From: Microbacterium sp. RU1D
Lineage (GTDB): Bacteria > Actinomycetota > Actinomycetes > Actinomycetales > Microbacteriaceae
Assembly: GCF_900156435.1 (NCBI RefSeq)
Contig: NZ_FTPQ01000003.1
Span: forward strand, 310,001-374,000
Reading direction: 5' to 3'
DNA length: 64,000 nt
Positions 50,886 to 59,357 of the stretch are shown in pieces. The position numbers and the translations under genes are program-made. The stretch's first letter is position 1. Each line of letters opens with the position of its first letter. The notes under the pieces were generated by a model that saw nothing but the letters and a program-made list of their open reading frames with translations, was not told where the DNA came from and did not search any database.

Positions 50886-50922
50886 CAAGACGGTCGCGGG
50901 AGCGGCATCCGGGAGCTAGCGT
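50886..50922 (+). promoter_or_regulatory. Shared bipartite stress motif, site 6
   Basis: TGTCAAGACG (CAAGACG 50886-50892), 23 nt, CTAGCGT (50916-50922), 30 bp before ATG 50953. Confidence 0.6.
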
Positions 50923-50952
50923 CGGATCAACCACGACCCCGAGGAGGCGGCA

Positions 50953-51225
50953 ATGGCCGATCGCGACGTTCACGGACACGACACCGGACACGGCACGGGA
51001 CCCGATGAGGGCGAGTACACCGACGTCCAACTGCCCGACGGCGAGGCCGACCGCGGCAGCGTCGACCAGCCCGGCGAGTACGTCGACCGCGAGAACGCCG
51101 ACGGCACCGAGAGCCGCCCCCGCGCCGACGAGGCCGGCGCCTACACCGACGTCGAGCAGCCCAGCGGTCACGAGTCGCGCGATGACCTCGACGACCCGGG
51201 CGAGTACACCGACCGCGACCGCTGA
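50953..51225 (+). CDS. Hydrophilic repeat protein, 90 aa
   Basis: A disordered acidic protein with four imperfect copies of a GEYTDV/RxxPDG-type unit: GEYTDVQLPDGEA, PGEYVDRENADGTES, GAYTDVEQPSGHES and PGEYTDRDR. No TM, Cys or known domain. GAGGAGG precedes the ATG. It carries the shared stress motif upstream. The internal repetition suggests a hydration or ligand-binding linear motif, but no function can be given. Confidence 0.75.
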   Translation: MADRDVHGHDTGHGTGPDEGEYTDVQLPDGEADRGSVDQPGEYVDRENADGTESRPRADEAGAYTDVEQPSGHESRDDLDDPGEYTDRDR

Positions 51226-51227
51226 GA

Positions 51228-52157
51228 TCAGCGATCCAGCGTCCGCCGCGGCGTCGTGCGATACGCGTCGCGGTAGGCATCCGCGAAGGCCGCGGGGTCG
51301 ATGAACCCCCAGCGCGCCGCGATGTCGGCCACGCCCACGACCATCGGGTCGGCCGCGAGCAGGTCGGCGTGCGCGGCACTGAGACGCGCTTGCGTCAGGT
51401 AGTCCTCGGGGGTGGATGCCAGATGCCCGTTCGCCAGGAACGCCCGGCGCAGGCCCGTCGCCGAGGTGCCGACCGCACGGGCGGCGTCGTCGACCGTGAC
51501 GGGCAAGGACGCGTGATCGTCGATCCACGAGACCGCCGCAGCGTAGATCGACGCCTGCTCGATCGCCGATGCCCGCCGCTCCCGCGGATCGCCGGCCAGA
51601 GGGAAGGCCTCGAGCGTCGCCGCGGCGAGGGTGCGGCGCACCTGCGCCCGCACCAGCGGTTCGGCGAGCAGCGGCGTCTGCGTCAGCGACCAGCGCAAGG
51701 TCGCCAGCCAATAGTCGCGCAGCCGCCTCGAGAGCGGGGCGGTGCCGTCGAAGCGCACCGCGAGCTCGTCGTCGCCGTACATCGTGCGGGCGGCCTCCGT
51801 CAGCCAGTCCGCCTCGAACGACAGCAGCTCGACCTCTGTCCGATCCGGGCGCCCCACCAGTTCGTGCCCGGGCTGCACGATCCCCGGTTCGACGCTGTAG
51901 TCACCCGTGCGCGAGCCGATGCGCCACGCGTAACCGGGGCCCGAGGTGGCGAAGAAGAACCGGTCGGCTTCGTAGACGATCTCCGCGCGGCACTCCCACG
52001 TCAGACGCCGCAGCGCGAACGTCGCGTCCCCGACGGCGTGCTCCGCGATCGCCGCACGGTCGGCCATCACATCGACGTGACCGTACTGCGCCTGGAGCCA
52101 GGCCTGCGTGTCGGCGACGTCGTCGGTGCGGACGCGCGAGTCGAAGAAGTCGTTCAT
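51228..52157 (-). CDS. AraC-family transcriptional regulator
   Basis: A 309-residue AraC protein: VDDAARAVGTSATGLRRAFLANGHLASTPEDYLTQARLSAAHADL and VADIAARWGFIDPAAFADAYRDAYRTTP are the HTH pair. The start at 52157 (MNDFFDSR) is chosen by comparison with its paralogue lengths; an upstream in-frame ATG (52187) exists. Neither has a strong ribosome site. It is the third AraC of the same type in this window. Target unknown. Confidence 0.85.
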   Translation of the reverse strand: MNDFFDSRVRTDDVADTQAWLQAQYGHVDVMADRAAIAEHAVGDATFALRRLTWECRAEIVYEADRFFFATSGPGYAWRIGSRTGDYSVEPGIVQPGHELVGRPDRTEVELLSFEADWLTEAARTMYGDDELAVRFDGTAPLSRRLRDYWLATLRWSLTQTPLLAEPLVRAQVRRTLAAATLEAFPLAGDPRERRASAIEQASIYAAAVSWIDDHASLPVTVDDAARAVGTSATGLRRAFLANGHLASTPEDYLTQARLSAAHADLLAADPMVVGVADIAARWGFIDPAAFADAYRDAYRTTPRRTLDR

Positions 52158-52242
52158 GGCGAGGAGCGCTAGTCCCCGGAAAGACATCGCAGCACGGCCC
52201 ATGATAGTTAACCCCGCTTCGAAATCGCCCCGAAAGAGTCCC

Positions 52243-52707
52243 ATGACCGACGAGCCCGTCATCCGCCCCATCCACCCCGACGATGCCGGTGAGGTGCTGA
52301 CCATCCAACGTGCCGCGTTCGCCAGCGAAGCCCTCATCTACGGCGACCCCGATATGCCGCCGCTGACGCAGACGCTCGAGGAGCTCGCGGCGGAGCTCGT
52401 CGAGAACCTCGGCTGCGTCGCCGTCCGTAACGGCCGCATCGTCGGCGCGGTGCGCGCCCGCATCGACGGCGAGCTGTTGCTGATCGGCCGGCTGGCGATC
52501 GCCCCCGACCAGCAGGGCGAGGGCCTGGGCACGCTGCTGCTCGGGGCCGTGGAGCAGCGCGGGCGCGAGTCCGGCGCGACCGAGGCCGAGCTGTTCACCG
52601 GGGGGCTGAGCGAGGCCAACCAGCGCCTGTACGAGCGCGAGGGCTACCAGCGCACCGAGATCACCGCCGAGGGCGAGATCTTCTACCGCAAACCCCTCGA
52701 CGCCTGA
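52243..52707 (+). CDS. GNAT-family N-acetyltransferase
   Basis: A 154-residue GNAT with IRPIHPDDAGEVLTIQRAAF, the motif A LAIAPDQQGEGLGTLLLGAVEQR and C-terminal LYEREGYQRTEI. Divergent from the AraC gene. Substrate unknown. Confidence 0.88.
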   Translation: MTDEPVIRPIHPDDAGEVLTIQRAAFASEALIYGDPDMPPLTQTLEELAAELVENLGCVAVRNGRIVGAVRARIDGELLLIGRLAIAPDQQGEGLGTLLLGAVEQRGRESGATEAELFTGGLSEANQRLYEREGYQRTEITAEGEIFYRKPLDA

Positions 52708-52716
52708 GCCGGCTGC

Positions 52717-52862
52717 GGTGGCTTCGACGAGCTCAGCCACCTCCCCCGGCCGCACGCCGGACCCCGACGCGGCCACGGTGGCTTCGCCCAAACTCAGGCA
52801 CCTCCCGCGCACCCGCCGGCACCTGAGCCGCGCGCAAGGTCCCTGAGCCTGTCGAAGGGACC
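52717..52862. repeat. Three dispersed palindromic repeats
   Basis: 52717-52741 (GGTGGCTTCGAC...CTCAGCCACC), a diverged copy at 52777-52802 (GGTGGCTTCGCCC...AGGCACC) and 52838-52862 (GGTCCCTGAGCC...GAAGGGACC). They fill the spacer between convergent GNAT and SDR genes. Confidence 0.85.
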
Positions 52863-52882
52863 GATCCCCACACATACGCCGA

Positions 52883-52914
52883 AGGGCCGCCGCCCCGACC
52901 GGGACGACGGCCCT
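52883..52914 (-). terminator. Hairpin terminator
   Basis: AGGGCCGCCGCCCC opposite GGGACGACGGCCCT (with mismatches), just beyond the SDR stop. Confidence 0.65.
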
Positions 52915-52928
52915 CTGCGGGACGGCGC

Positions 52929-53822
52929 TTACGGCGTGGGCATGCCGCCATTGACGTTGAGCGTCTCGCCGATCACGTAGCTCGACTCGGCCGAGGCGAG
53001 GTACACGTACGCGGGGGCGAGCTCAGCCGGCTGACCCATGCGGCCGAGAGGGGTCTCCTCGCCGAACTCGTCGACCTTCTCGTCGGGCTGGCCGTCGGTG
53101 ACCTGCAGCGGCGTCCAGATGGGTCCCGGCGCGACGGCGTTCACGCGGATGCCCTTCGGGGCGAGCTGCTGGCCGAGCGCCTTCGTGAAGGTGTTGATCG
53201 TCGCCTTCGTCGAGGCGTAGTCGACGAGGATCGGCGCCGGCGAGTACGCCTGGATCGACGTGGTGTTGATGATCGTCGAACCCGGCTGCAGGTGGGGCAC
53301 GGCCTCCTTGCAGATCCAGAACATCGCGTAGACGTTGGTCTTGAAGGTGTCGTCGAACTGCTCGTCGGTCAGCGTCGTGACGTCCTCGTTGAAGATCTGC
53401 TTGCCGCCGTTGTTGACGACGATGTCGAGGCCGCCGAGGCCCTCGACCGCTTCCTTCACGAGCGTGCGGGCGTACTCGCGCTCGCGCAGGTCGCCGGGGA
53501 TCTGCACGACGGTCGCGCCGGCCTCGCGCAGGATGCCGGCGATGCGGTCGGCATCCACCTTCTCCTCCGGCAGGTACGACATCGCGACGGAGGCCCCCTC
53601 GCGGGCGAACGCGATGGCGGTGGCCGCGCCGATGCCCGAGTCGGCACCGGTGATCAGCGCCTTGCGGCCCTTCAGCCGCTCGCTGCCGACGTAGGTGTCC
53701 TCACCGAGGGCGGCCTTCGGCGTCAGCTCGGCGTCGAGACCGGGCTCCTTCGCATCCTGCGACTGCGGGTCGATGTCGGCGTAGAGCTTCGCCGGATCGG
53801 TGAAGGTGTACTGCGTGCTCAT
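52929..53822 (-). CDS. SDR-family oxidoreductase (YghA-like general stress type)
   Basis: A 297-residue SDR with an extended N-terminus (DPQSQDAKEPGLDAELTPKAALGEDTYVGSERLKGRKALITGADSGIG). Cofactor motif TGADSGIG, NNGGKQ, catalytic Ser in NTTSIQAYS and YASTK. Family otherwise like the SDR at 27542, and both resemble stress-induced YghA/GsiB-type dehydrogenases. AAAGGAC precedes ATG 53822. It follows the GH15 gene at 52 bp and probably shares its transcript. Confidence 0.9.
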   Translation of the reverse strand: MSTQYTFTDPAKLYADIDPQSQDAKEPGLDAELTPKAALGEDTYVGSERLKGRKALITGADSGIGAATAIAFAREGASVAMSYLPEEKVDADRIAGILREAGATVVQIPGDLREREYARTLVKEAVEGLGGLDIVVNNGGKQIFNEDVTTLTDEQFDDTFKTNVYAMFWICKEAVPHLQPGSTIINTTSIQAYSPAPILVDYASTKATINTFTKALGQQLAPKGIRVNAVAPGPIWTPLQVTDGQPDEKVDEFGEETPLGRMGQPAELAPAYVYLASAESSYVIGETLNVNGGMPTP

Positions 53823-53874
53823 GGCGAGTCCTTTCATAGGGGGGATGCCGGGGCGGAACCGCTCCGGCGGAGGG

Positions 53875-55683
53875 TCAGCGGTTCTTCAGCACGACGTCGT
53901 CGACGAGATCGCGGATGACGAGGGCGGCGTTGATGAGGGCGAGGTGACTGAGCGCCTGCGGCAGGTTGCCCCAGAACGCCCCGTCCGCCTCGGCGATCAT
54001 CTCCGAGTAGATGCCGACGTCGTTGCCCTGGGCGACCAGGGCGTCCATGGCCTCGAGGGCTTCGTCGTGGCGTCCCACGCAGGCCAGGGCGGTCGCCCGC
54101 CAGAAGGCGCAGGCGACGAACGTCTGCTCCTCCTGATCCATGCCCGTGTAGCGGTAGACGAGGTGGTTCTCGGTCGTGAGGCGCGCGGTGATGGCATCCA
54201 AGGTCTTCGACATGCGTTCACCCCGGTCGAAGCCGGTGGGCGCGTGCAGCAGCACGGAGGCGTCGAGGTCTTCACTGCCGGGGGCGAGCGTGTACGCCTC
54301 GAGCTTCTCCGACCAGCAGCGCTCTTCGACCCAGCGGTGGATGCGATCGCGCTCGGCGCGCCAGCGATCGCCGTTGTCGGGGATGTGACCGCCGTCGGCG
54401 AGCCACTGGGCGTCGTCGAGGGCCTTCCAGCAGCCCATCTTCGAGGAGGTGTAGTGCCTGAGCTCGGGGAGCTCCCACATTCCCGAGTCCTCGCGACGCC
54501 ACAGGTCGCACGTGCGGTCGGCCACGTCGGCGAGCAACCGGCCGGTCTGCGTGTCGAGGCGGTTGCCGGCCTCGACGTACGTGCGACACAGCGCGATGAG
54601 GTCGCCGTACACGCCGAGTTGCAGCTGCCCCTGCGCGGGGTTGCCGGTGACGACCGGTTGGTTGCCGTTCCAGCCGGGCACCTCGTGCTTGTCGAGCCCG
54701 ATCTCGGCGTCGCCGTCGAGCGTGTACATCACCTGCACCTCGGGACCGTTCCTGCGGATGGTGCGCAGCAGCCACGAGATCGCGGCGTGGGTCTCTTCGC
54801 GCAGGCCGAAGCCGACCCACGCGTGCGCCGTGTACGCGAGGTCGCGCACCCAGGCGAAGCGGTAGTCCCAGTTCTTCCCGCCGCGCGGATTCTCGGGCAG
54901 CGACGTCGTCGCCGCGGCCGCGATCGCCCCCGTGGGGCTGAAGAGCAGGAGCTTCAGGGCGAGGGCGCTGCGCTGCACGTCGTCGCCCCACGGACCCTCG
55001 TACGAGAACTCGTCCGACCACATCGTCCACCCACCGATGGTGCGGTCGATGCCCCGGTCCACGTTCTTCGCGTCGGGGATGCGAAGCGGCTCCCCCTCCG
55101 TCGCGGCGATCACGAGCAGGTGCCGCGAACCCTTCGTGGTCGTGAACCCTCCGTCGATGCTCTCGTCGCCGGCATCCGGGTCGCCGTGGAGTCCGTGCTC
55201 GTGGCCGGTCACCGCGAGCGAGACGTGGTCGACGCGCATGATCGAGAAGCCGTCGATGCGCTCGGTCCAGGGGGCGGCGGAGCGCAGCATCGTGCCCGGC
55301 TGCACACACCAGGCGAACTCCACCTCGCCCTTCACGCCGTCGACGCGGCGGGCGAGCTCCGCCCACGGCAGGCGTCCGGCGATGCCCGTCACCATGGCGT
55401 CGGTGACGGTGGCGACCCCGGATGCCGTGGTGAACGTGGTCTCGAGGACATTCGTACGCGGGATGTACCGCCGCGTGACCTCGTACTCCTCGACGGGCGC
55501 GAGCTCGATGCAGCCTCCCGCGGACTCGTCGACGAGGCGCGCGAACACCGGACGCGAGTGGATGTTGGGCAGCGGAAGCCAGTCCACCGACCCGTCCAGG
55601 CTGATGAGCGCGACCGTGCGGCCGTCGCCGATCGCGGCGTAGTCGCGAAGGGGTCGAGACGGTGCGGGAGGAGTGGGAGCCAC
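53875..55683 (-). CDS. Glycoside hydrolase family 15 protein (glucoamylase/trehalase-like)
   Basis: A 602-residue GH15 enzyme. The N-terminal beta-sandwich (DYAAIGDGRTVALISLDGSVDWLPLP) precedes an (alpha/alpha)6 barrel. Catalytic acid/base candidates are the Glu in DSGMWELPE and the Glu in GIYSEMIAEADG. Actinobacterial members are trehalases or alpha-glucosidases, so trehalose turnover is plausible. The GTG at 55683 is only 10 nt from the predicted upstream motif, so the mRNA leader would be very short. Operon with the SDR at 52929. Confidence 0.9.
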   Translation of the reverse strand: MAPTPPAPSRPLRDYAAIGDGRTVALISLDGSVDWLPLPNIHSRPVFARLVDESAGGCIELAPVEEYEVTRRYIPRTNVLETTFTTASGVATVTDAMVTGIAGRLPWAELARRVDGVKGEVEFAWCVQPGTMLRSAAPWTERIDGFSIMRVDHVSLAVTGHEHGLHGDPDAGDESIDGGFTTTKGSRHLLVIAATEGEPLRIPDAKNVDRGIDRTIGGWTMWSDEFSYEGPWGDDVQRSALALKLLLFSPTGAIAAAATTSLPENPRGGKNWDYRFAWVRDLAYTAHAWVGFGLREETHAAISWLLRTIRRNGPEVQVMYTLDGDAEIGLDKHEVPGWNGNQPVVTGNPAQGQLQLGVYGDLIALCRTYVEAGNRLDTQTGRLLADVADRTCDLWRREDSGMWELPELRHYTSSKMGCWKALDDAQWLADGGHIPDNGDRWRAERDRIHRWVEERCWSEKLEAYTLAPGSEDLDASVLLHAPTGFDRGERMSKTLDAITARLTTENHLVYRYTGMDQEEQTFVACAFWRATALACVGRHDEALEAMDALVAQGNDVGIYSEMIAEADGAFWGNLPQALSHLALINAALVIRDLVDDVVLKNR

Positions 55684-55689
55684 GTCTTC

Positions 55690-55726
55690 ACGCTAGGAAT
55701 CACGCGGCGAGGGGCCCCCGGGGTTG
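55690..55726 (-). promoter_or_regulatory. Shared bipartite stress motif, site 7 (minus strand)
   Basis: On the minus strand CAACCCC (55726-55720), exactly 22 nt, CCTAGCGT (55697-55690). It serves the GH15-SDR operon and is divergent from site 8. Confidence 0.7.
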
Positions 55727-55784
55727 TCGTCCGGAGCGTGAACGGCTACGGGCCGACCCCGGTACCTCTCTCCCGACGCCCTTG

Positions 55785-55821
55785 CAACCCCCGCCGCCCG
55801 CCGGAGCGTGCGGCCTAACGT
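55785..55821 (+). promoter_or_regulatory. Shared bipartite stress motif, site 8 (plus strand)
   Basis: CAACCCC (55785-55791), 22 nt, CCTAACGT (55814-55821), 30 bp before dps. It is the mirror partner of site 7. Confidence 0.7.
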
Positions 55822-55851
55822 CGCTATCGACCGTGAGCGAAAGGAACGCGC

Positions 55852-56412
55852 ATGTCCACCACCACGAAGGACGCCCCCACCAAGAACCGCCGCCGCCCCG
55901 CGCGCGGAGGCAGCGGTCCCGAGACCACCGACGAGCAGAACGCCGAGAAGGGCTTTCAGGCGTCGGAGCAGCTGACCGATGCCCTGCAGGCCGTGCTGGT
56001 CGACCTCATCGAGCTGTCGATCCAGGGCAAGCAGGCCCACTGGAACGTCGTCGGCAAGAACTTCCGCGACACCCACCTGCAGCTCGACGAGATCATCGAC
56101 GCGGCCCGCGAGTTCGGTGATGAGATCGCCGAACGCATGCGCGCGCTGCACGCCCTGCCCGACGGGCGCAGCGACACGGTCGCCGAGACCACCACCCTCC
56201 CCGAGTTCCCGCAGGGCGAGGTCGACACGGCCGAGGTCATCGACCTCATCACCGAGCGTCTGGACGCCGTCGTCGGCACCGTCCGCGACGTGCACGACGA
56301 CGTCGACGAGGAAGACCCCACCAGCGCCGACATCCTGCACGGCGTGCTCGAGCGTCTCGAGCAGCTGTCGTGGATGGTCAGCGCCGAGAACCGCGTCGCC
56401 CGCAAGTCGTAA
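55852..56412 (+). CDS. dps: Dps-family DNA-binding ferritin-like protein
   Basis: A 186-residue Dps. A basic N-terminal tail (KNRRRPARGG) could bind DNA. The ferritin-like helix bundle has the inter-subunit ferroxidase residues H63 (QGKQAHWNV), H75 and D79 (FRDTHLQLDE). It stores iron and shields DNA during oxidative stress. AAAGGAACGC precedes ATG 55852. Stress-type promoter 30 bp upstream and a terminator behind. Confidence 0.94.
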   Translation: MSTTTKDAPTKNRRRPARGGSGPETTDEQNAEKGFQASEQLTDALQAVLVDLIELSIQGKQAHWNVVGKNFRDTHLQLDEIIDAAREFGDEIAERMRALHALPDGRSDTVAETTTLPEFPQGEVDTAEVIDLITERLDAVVGTVRDVHDDVDEEDPTSADILHGVLERLEQLSWMVSAENRVARKS

Positions 56413-56428
56413 GCGGAGTCGAACACAC

Positions 56429-56461
56429 CGGATGCCGGGGCCTCAGGGCCTCGGCATCCGT
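56429..56461 (+). terminator. Hairpin terminator
   Basis: CCGGATGCCGGGGCC pairs with GGCCTCGGCATCCG (G-U tolerant); follows the dps stop by 17 bp. The arms contain GGATGCC and GGCATCC, the over-represented heptamer of this genome. Confidence 0.75.
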
Positions 56462-56613
56462 CGTTCCTGCGAGGGTCAGGCCAGCGCGCCGATGCCCGTC
56501 GCGGACGGAGGGCGTCAGCCGCGCGCGATGAGCAGTGACGGCTGGAGCCCCTCGAGCCGCGCGAGCGACGCCGTCATCTCGACGATGCTGTCGTTCGTCC
56601 CGGCGATCTTCGC

Positions 56614-59205
56614 TCAGAGCCGCAGCACCTCGGTGACCCGCACGATCGCGGTGCCTTCCTCCTCCGACGCGGCGAGATCGACCTCCGCGCGGATGCGCCA
56701 GTCGTGGTCGCCCGCGGGATCGTCGATGGTCTGCTCGACCCTCCAGATGCCGTCGGACGCCACTGCCTCGTCGATGTCGACCAGAGCGGACGAACGTGCC
56801 GCTCCGCCCGTGCCGATGGCGTCGTGCTCGTCGAAGTACCGGTCGAGGACGTCGGGCCAGTCGACGTCGGGATCGAGCTCGACGAGCTCCTCGTCGCGCT
56901 GCAGCGCCGCCAGCTGCACGCGGCGGAACATCTCGTTGCGCACGAGGACGACGAACGCGCGCCGGTTGGTGAGGACCGACGGCGGCGCCGGGGGAACGAC
57001 AGGGGCATCCGGATCGTCGGCGGGGTTGATGAGCTGCTCCCACTCGTCGACGAGGCTGGAGTCGACCTGGCGCACCAGCTCGCCGAGCCACGCGATGAGG
57101 TCGAGCAGATCGGGCGTCTGCGCGTCGACGGGCACGGTCTGGCGGATCGCGCGGTACGCGTCACTCAGATACCGCAGCACGAGCCCTTCGCTGCGGGCCA
57201 GCTGGTACAGCGAGACGTACTCGCCGAAGGAGCACGCCCGCTCGAACATGTCGCGCACGACCGACTTGGGCGAGAGGTCGAAGTCGCGGATCCACGGCTG
57301 ACTCGACGCGAACACCTCGTACGCCTGCGCCAGGAGATCGTCGAGCGGCTTGGGCCACGTGATCTCCTCGAGCAGCTCCATGCGCTCGTCGTACTCGATG
57401 CCCTCCCGCTTCATCGCGGCCACGGCCTCCCCGCGCGCGCGGAATTGCTGCTGCGACAGGATCGGGCGCGGATCGTCGAGCGTCGCCTCGATGACGCTGA
57501 CCACGTCGAGCGCGTAGTGCCCCGTGCCCACACCGCCGGCGGCAGCCGTGGCATCCGGCCCCCGTCCGAGCTCCACCTCGGGGTCGAGCATCTCGATCGC
57601 GGCGAGCGCGAAAGGCGACAGCGGCTGGTTCAGCGCGAAGTTCGGCTGCAGATCGACCGTGAGCCGAATGCGTGACTCGCCAGGAATCGTCGCTTCGGAA
57701 CCGCCCGAAGCGACAGGATTCGGCGACTCGCGCGGGGGCACGACCTCGACCACCCCGGCCTGCACGAGGGTGCGGAAGATCGCGATCGCGCGGCGGGCGA
57801 GCTCGTACTGGCGGGGACGGGGCTCGTGGTTGTCGAACACCAGTGACCGGACGTTGCCGAACACGTCGCCGCCGCGCGCGATGACGTTGATGAGCATCGC
57901 GGCGCTCAGCTTCATCTGCGGCACGAGCGGCTCGGGCTCGGCCGCGACGAGGCGGTCGTAGCTCTGCTCGGTCCAGTTGACGAAGCCCTGCGGCGCCTTC
58001 TTGCGCACGATCTTCTTCTGCTTCTTCAGGTCGTCGCCGGCCTTGAGGATCTGCGCGGCGTTCTCGATCTCGTGGTCCGGCGCCATCACGACGACCGTGC
58101 CCGCGGTGTCGTATCCGGCGCGGCCCGCGCGACCCGCGATCTGGTGGAACTCGCGCGCCGACAGCTGCCGCATGCGCGTGCCGTCGTATTTCGTCAGCGC
58201 CGTCATGAGAACGGTGCGGATCGGCACGTTGATGCCGACCCCGAGCGTGTCGGTGCCGCAGATCACGCGCAGGAGCCCGCGCTGCGCGAGCGTCTCGACG
58301 AGCCGCCGGTAGCGCGGCAGCATTCCCGCATGGTGCACGCCGATCCCCGCCCGCACGTACCGCGACAGGGTCTTGCCGAAGCCTGTCGTGAACCGGAACC
58401 CGCCGATGGCCTCGGCGATCTCGTCGCGCTGCTCGCGACCGATGATGCGGATCGACGACAGCGCCTGCGCACGCTCCATGGCCGCCGCCTGCGAGAAGTG
58501 CACGACGTAGATCGGCGCCTGCTTCGTGTCGAGAAGCTCCTGCACCGTCTCGTGCACGGGGGTGCGGGCGTACTCGAAGTGCAGGGGTACAGGGCGCTCG
58601 ACGCCGGTCACGCGGGCCGTCGGCCGGCCGGTGCGGCGCGAGAGGTCGTCGGCGATGTCCTCGACGTCGCCGAGGGTCGCCGACATGAGGATGAACTGCG
58701 CGCGGTTCAGCAGCAGCAGCGGCACCTGCCACGCCCACCCGCGGTCGGCCTCGCCGTAGTAGTGGAACTCGTCCATCACGACCTGATCGACGTCCGCGTC
58801 GGCGCCCTGTCGCAAGGCCAGGTTCGCGAGGATCTCGGCGGTGCAGCACACGATGGGCGCATCCGCGTTGACAGAGGAGTCGCCCGTGACCATCCCGACG
58901 TTCTCGGCACCGAAGATGTCGACGAGCGCGAAGAACTTCTCGCTCACCAGCGCCTTGATCGGCGCCGTGTAGTAGGTGCGGCCGCCTCGGGAGAGGGATG
59001 CCGCGTGCGCGGCCACCGCGACGAGGGATTTACCCGTACCGGTCGGGGTGGACAGGATCACGTTCGCCCCCGACACGATCTCGATGATCGCCTCGTCCTG
59101 GGCGGGGTACAACGTCAGCTCGCGCGAGGCCGCCCACTCGACGAAGCCGAGGTACACGGCATCCGGATCGCTGCCGGCGGGCACGTGCTCGAGGAGGGGG
59201 GTCAC
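56614..59205 (-). CDS. DEAD/DEAH-box SF2 helicase with DUF3516
   Basis: An 863-residue helicase. Walker A TPTGTGKS (53-60), DEFHYY Walker B, SAT motif III and the GTDTLGVGIN/QIAGRAGRAGYD motifs V-VI are all present. The C-terminal half is the DUF3516 domain of unknown function (from about residue 470). Related SF2/Ski2-like enzymes act in RNA processing or DNA repair. It stands alone between Dps and a membrane protein. Confidence 0.93.
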   Translation of the reverse strand: MTPLLEHVPAGSDPDAVYLGFVEWAASRELTLYPAQDEAIIEIVSGANVILSTPTGTGKSLVAVAAHAASLSRGGRTYYTAPIKALVSEKFFALVDIFGAENVGMVTGDSSVNADAPIVCCTAEILANLALRQGADADVDQVVMDEFHYYGEADRGWAWQVPLLLLNRAQFILMSATLGDVEDIADDLSRRTGRPTARVTGVERPVPLHFEYARTPVHETVQELLDTKQAPIYVVHFSQAAAMERAQALSSIRIIGREQRDEIAEAIGGFRFTTGFGKTLSRYVRAGIGVHHAGMLPRYRRLVETLAQRGLLRVICGTDTLGVGINVPIRTVLMTALTKYDGTRMRQLSAREFHQIAGRAGRAGYDTAGTVVVMAPDHEIENAAQILKAGDDLKKQKKIVRKKAPQGFVNWTEQSYDRLVAAEPEPLVPQMKLSAAMLINVIARGGDVFGNVRSLVFDNHEPRPRQYELARRAIAIFRTLVQAGVVEVVPPRESPNPVASGGSEATIPGESRIRLTVDLQPNFALNQPLSPFALAAIEMLDPEVELGRGPDATAAAGGVGTGHYALDVVSVIEATLDDPRPILSQQQFRARGEAVAAMKREGIEYDERMELLEEITWPKPLDDLLAQAYEVFASSQPWIRDFDLSPKSVVRDMFERACSFGEYVSLYQLARSEGLVLRYLSDAYRAIRQTVPVDAQTPDLLDLIAWLGELVRQVDSSLVDEWEQLINPADDPDAPVVPPAPPSVLTNRRAFVVLVRNEMFRRVQLAALQRDEELVELDPDVDWPDVLDRYFDEHDAIGTGGAARSSALVDIDEAVASDGIWRVEQTIDDPAGDHDWRIRAEVDLAASEEEGTAIVRVTEVLRL

Positions 59206-59295
59206 TCCCCCACCCTCTCATCCGGCGGGTGGCCGGGCTGCCGACAGCCGCAGGGACGGTCGGAGGAGCCGGGAGCGGCCTGCTCCCCGCGACGA

Positions 59296-59320
59296 GGTGG
59301 CTGAGCCCGTCGAAGCCACC
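59296..59320. repeat. Dispersed palindromic repeat
   Basis: A copy of the 25-bp family (GGTGGCTGAGCC...GTCGAAGCCACC) between the convergent helicase and membrane-protein genes. Confidence 0.85.
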
Positions 59321-59357
59321 GGCCCCGCCCAAACGCCCCGCTCTCGACGACTGCGCC

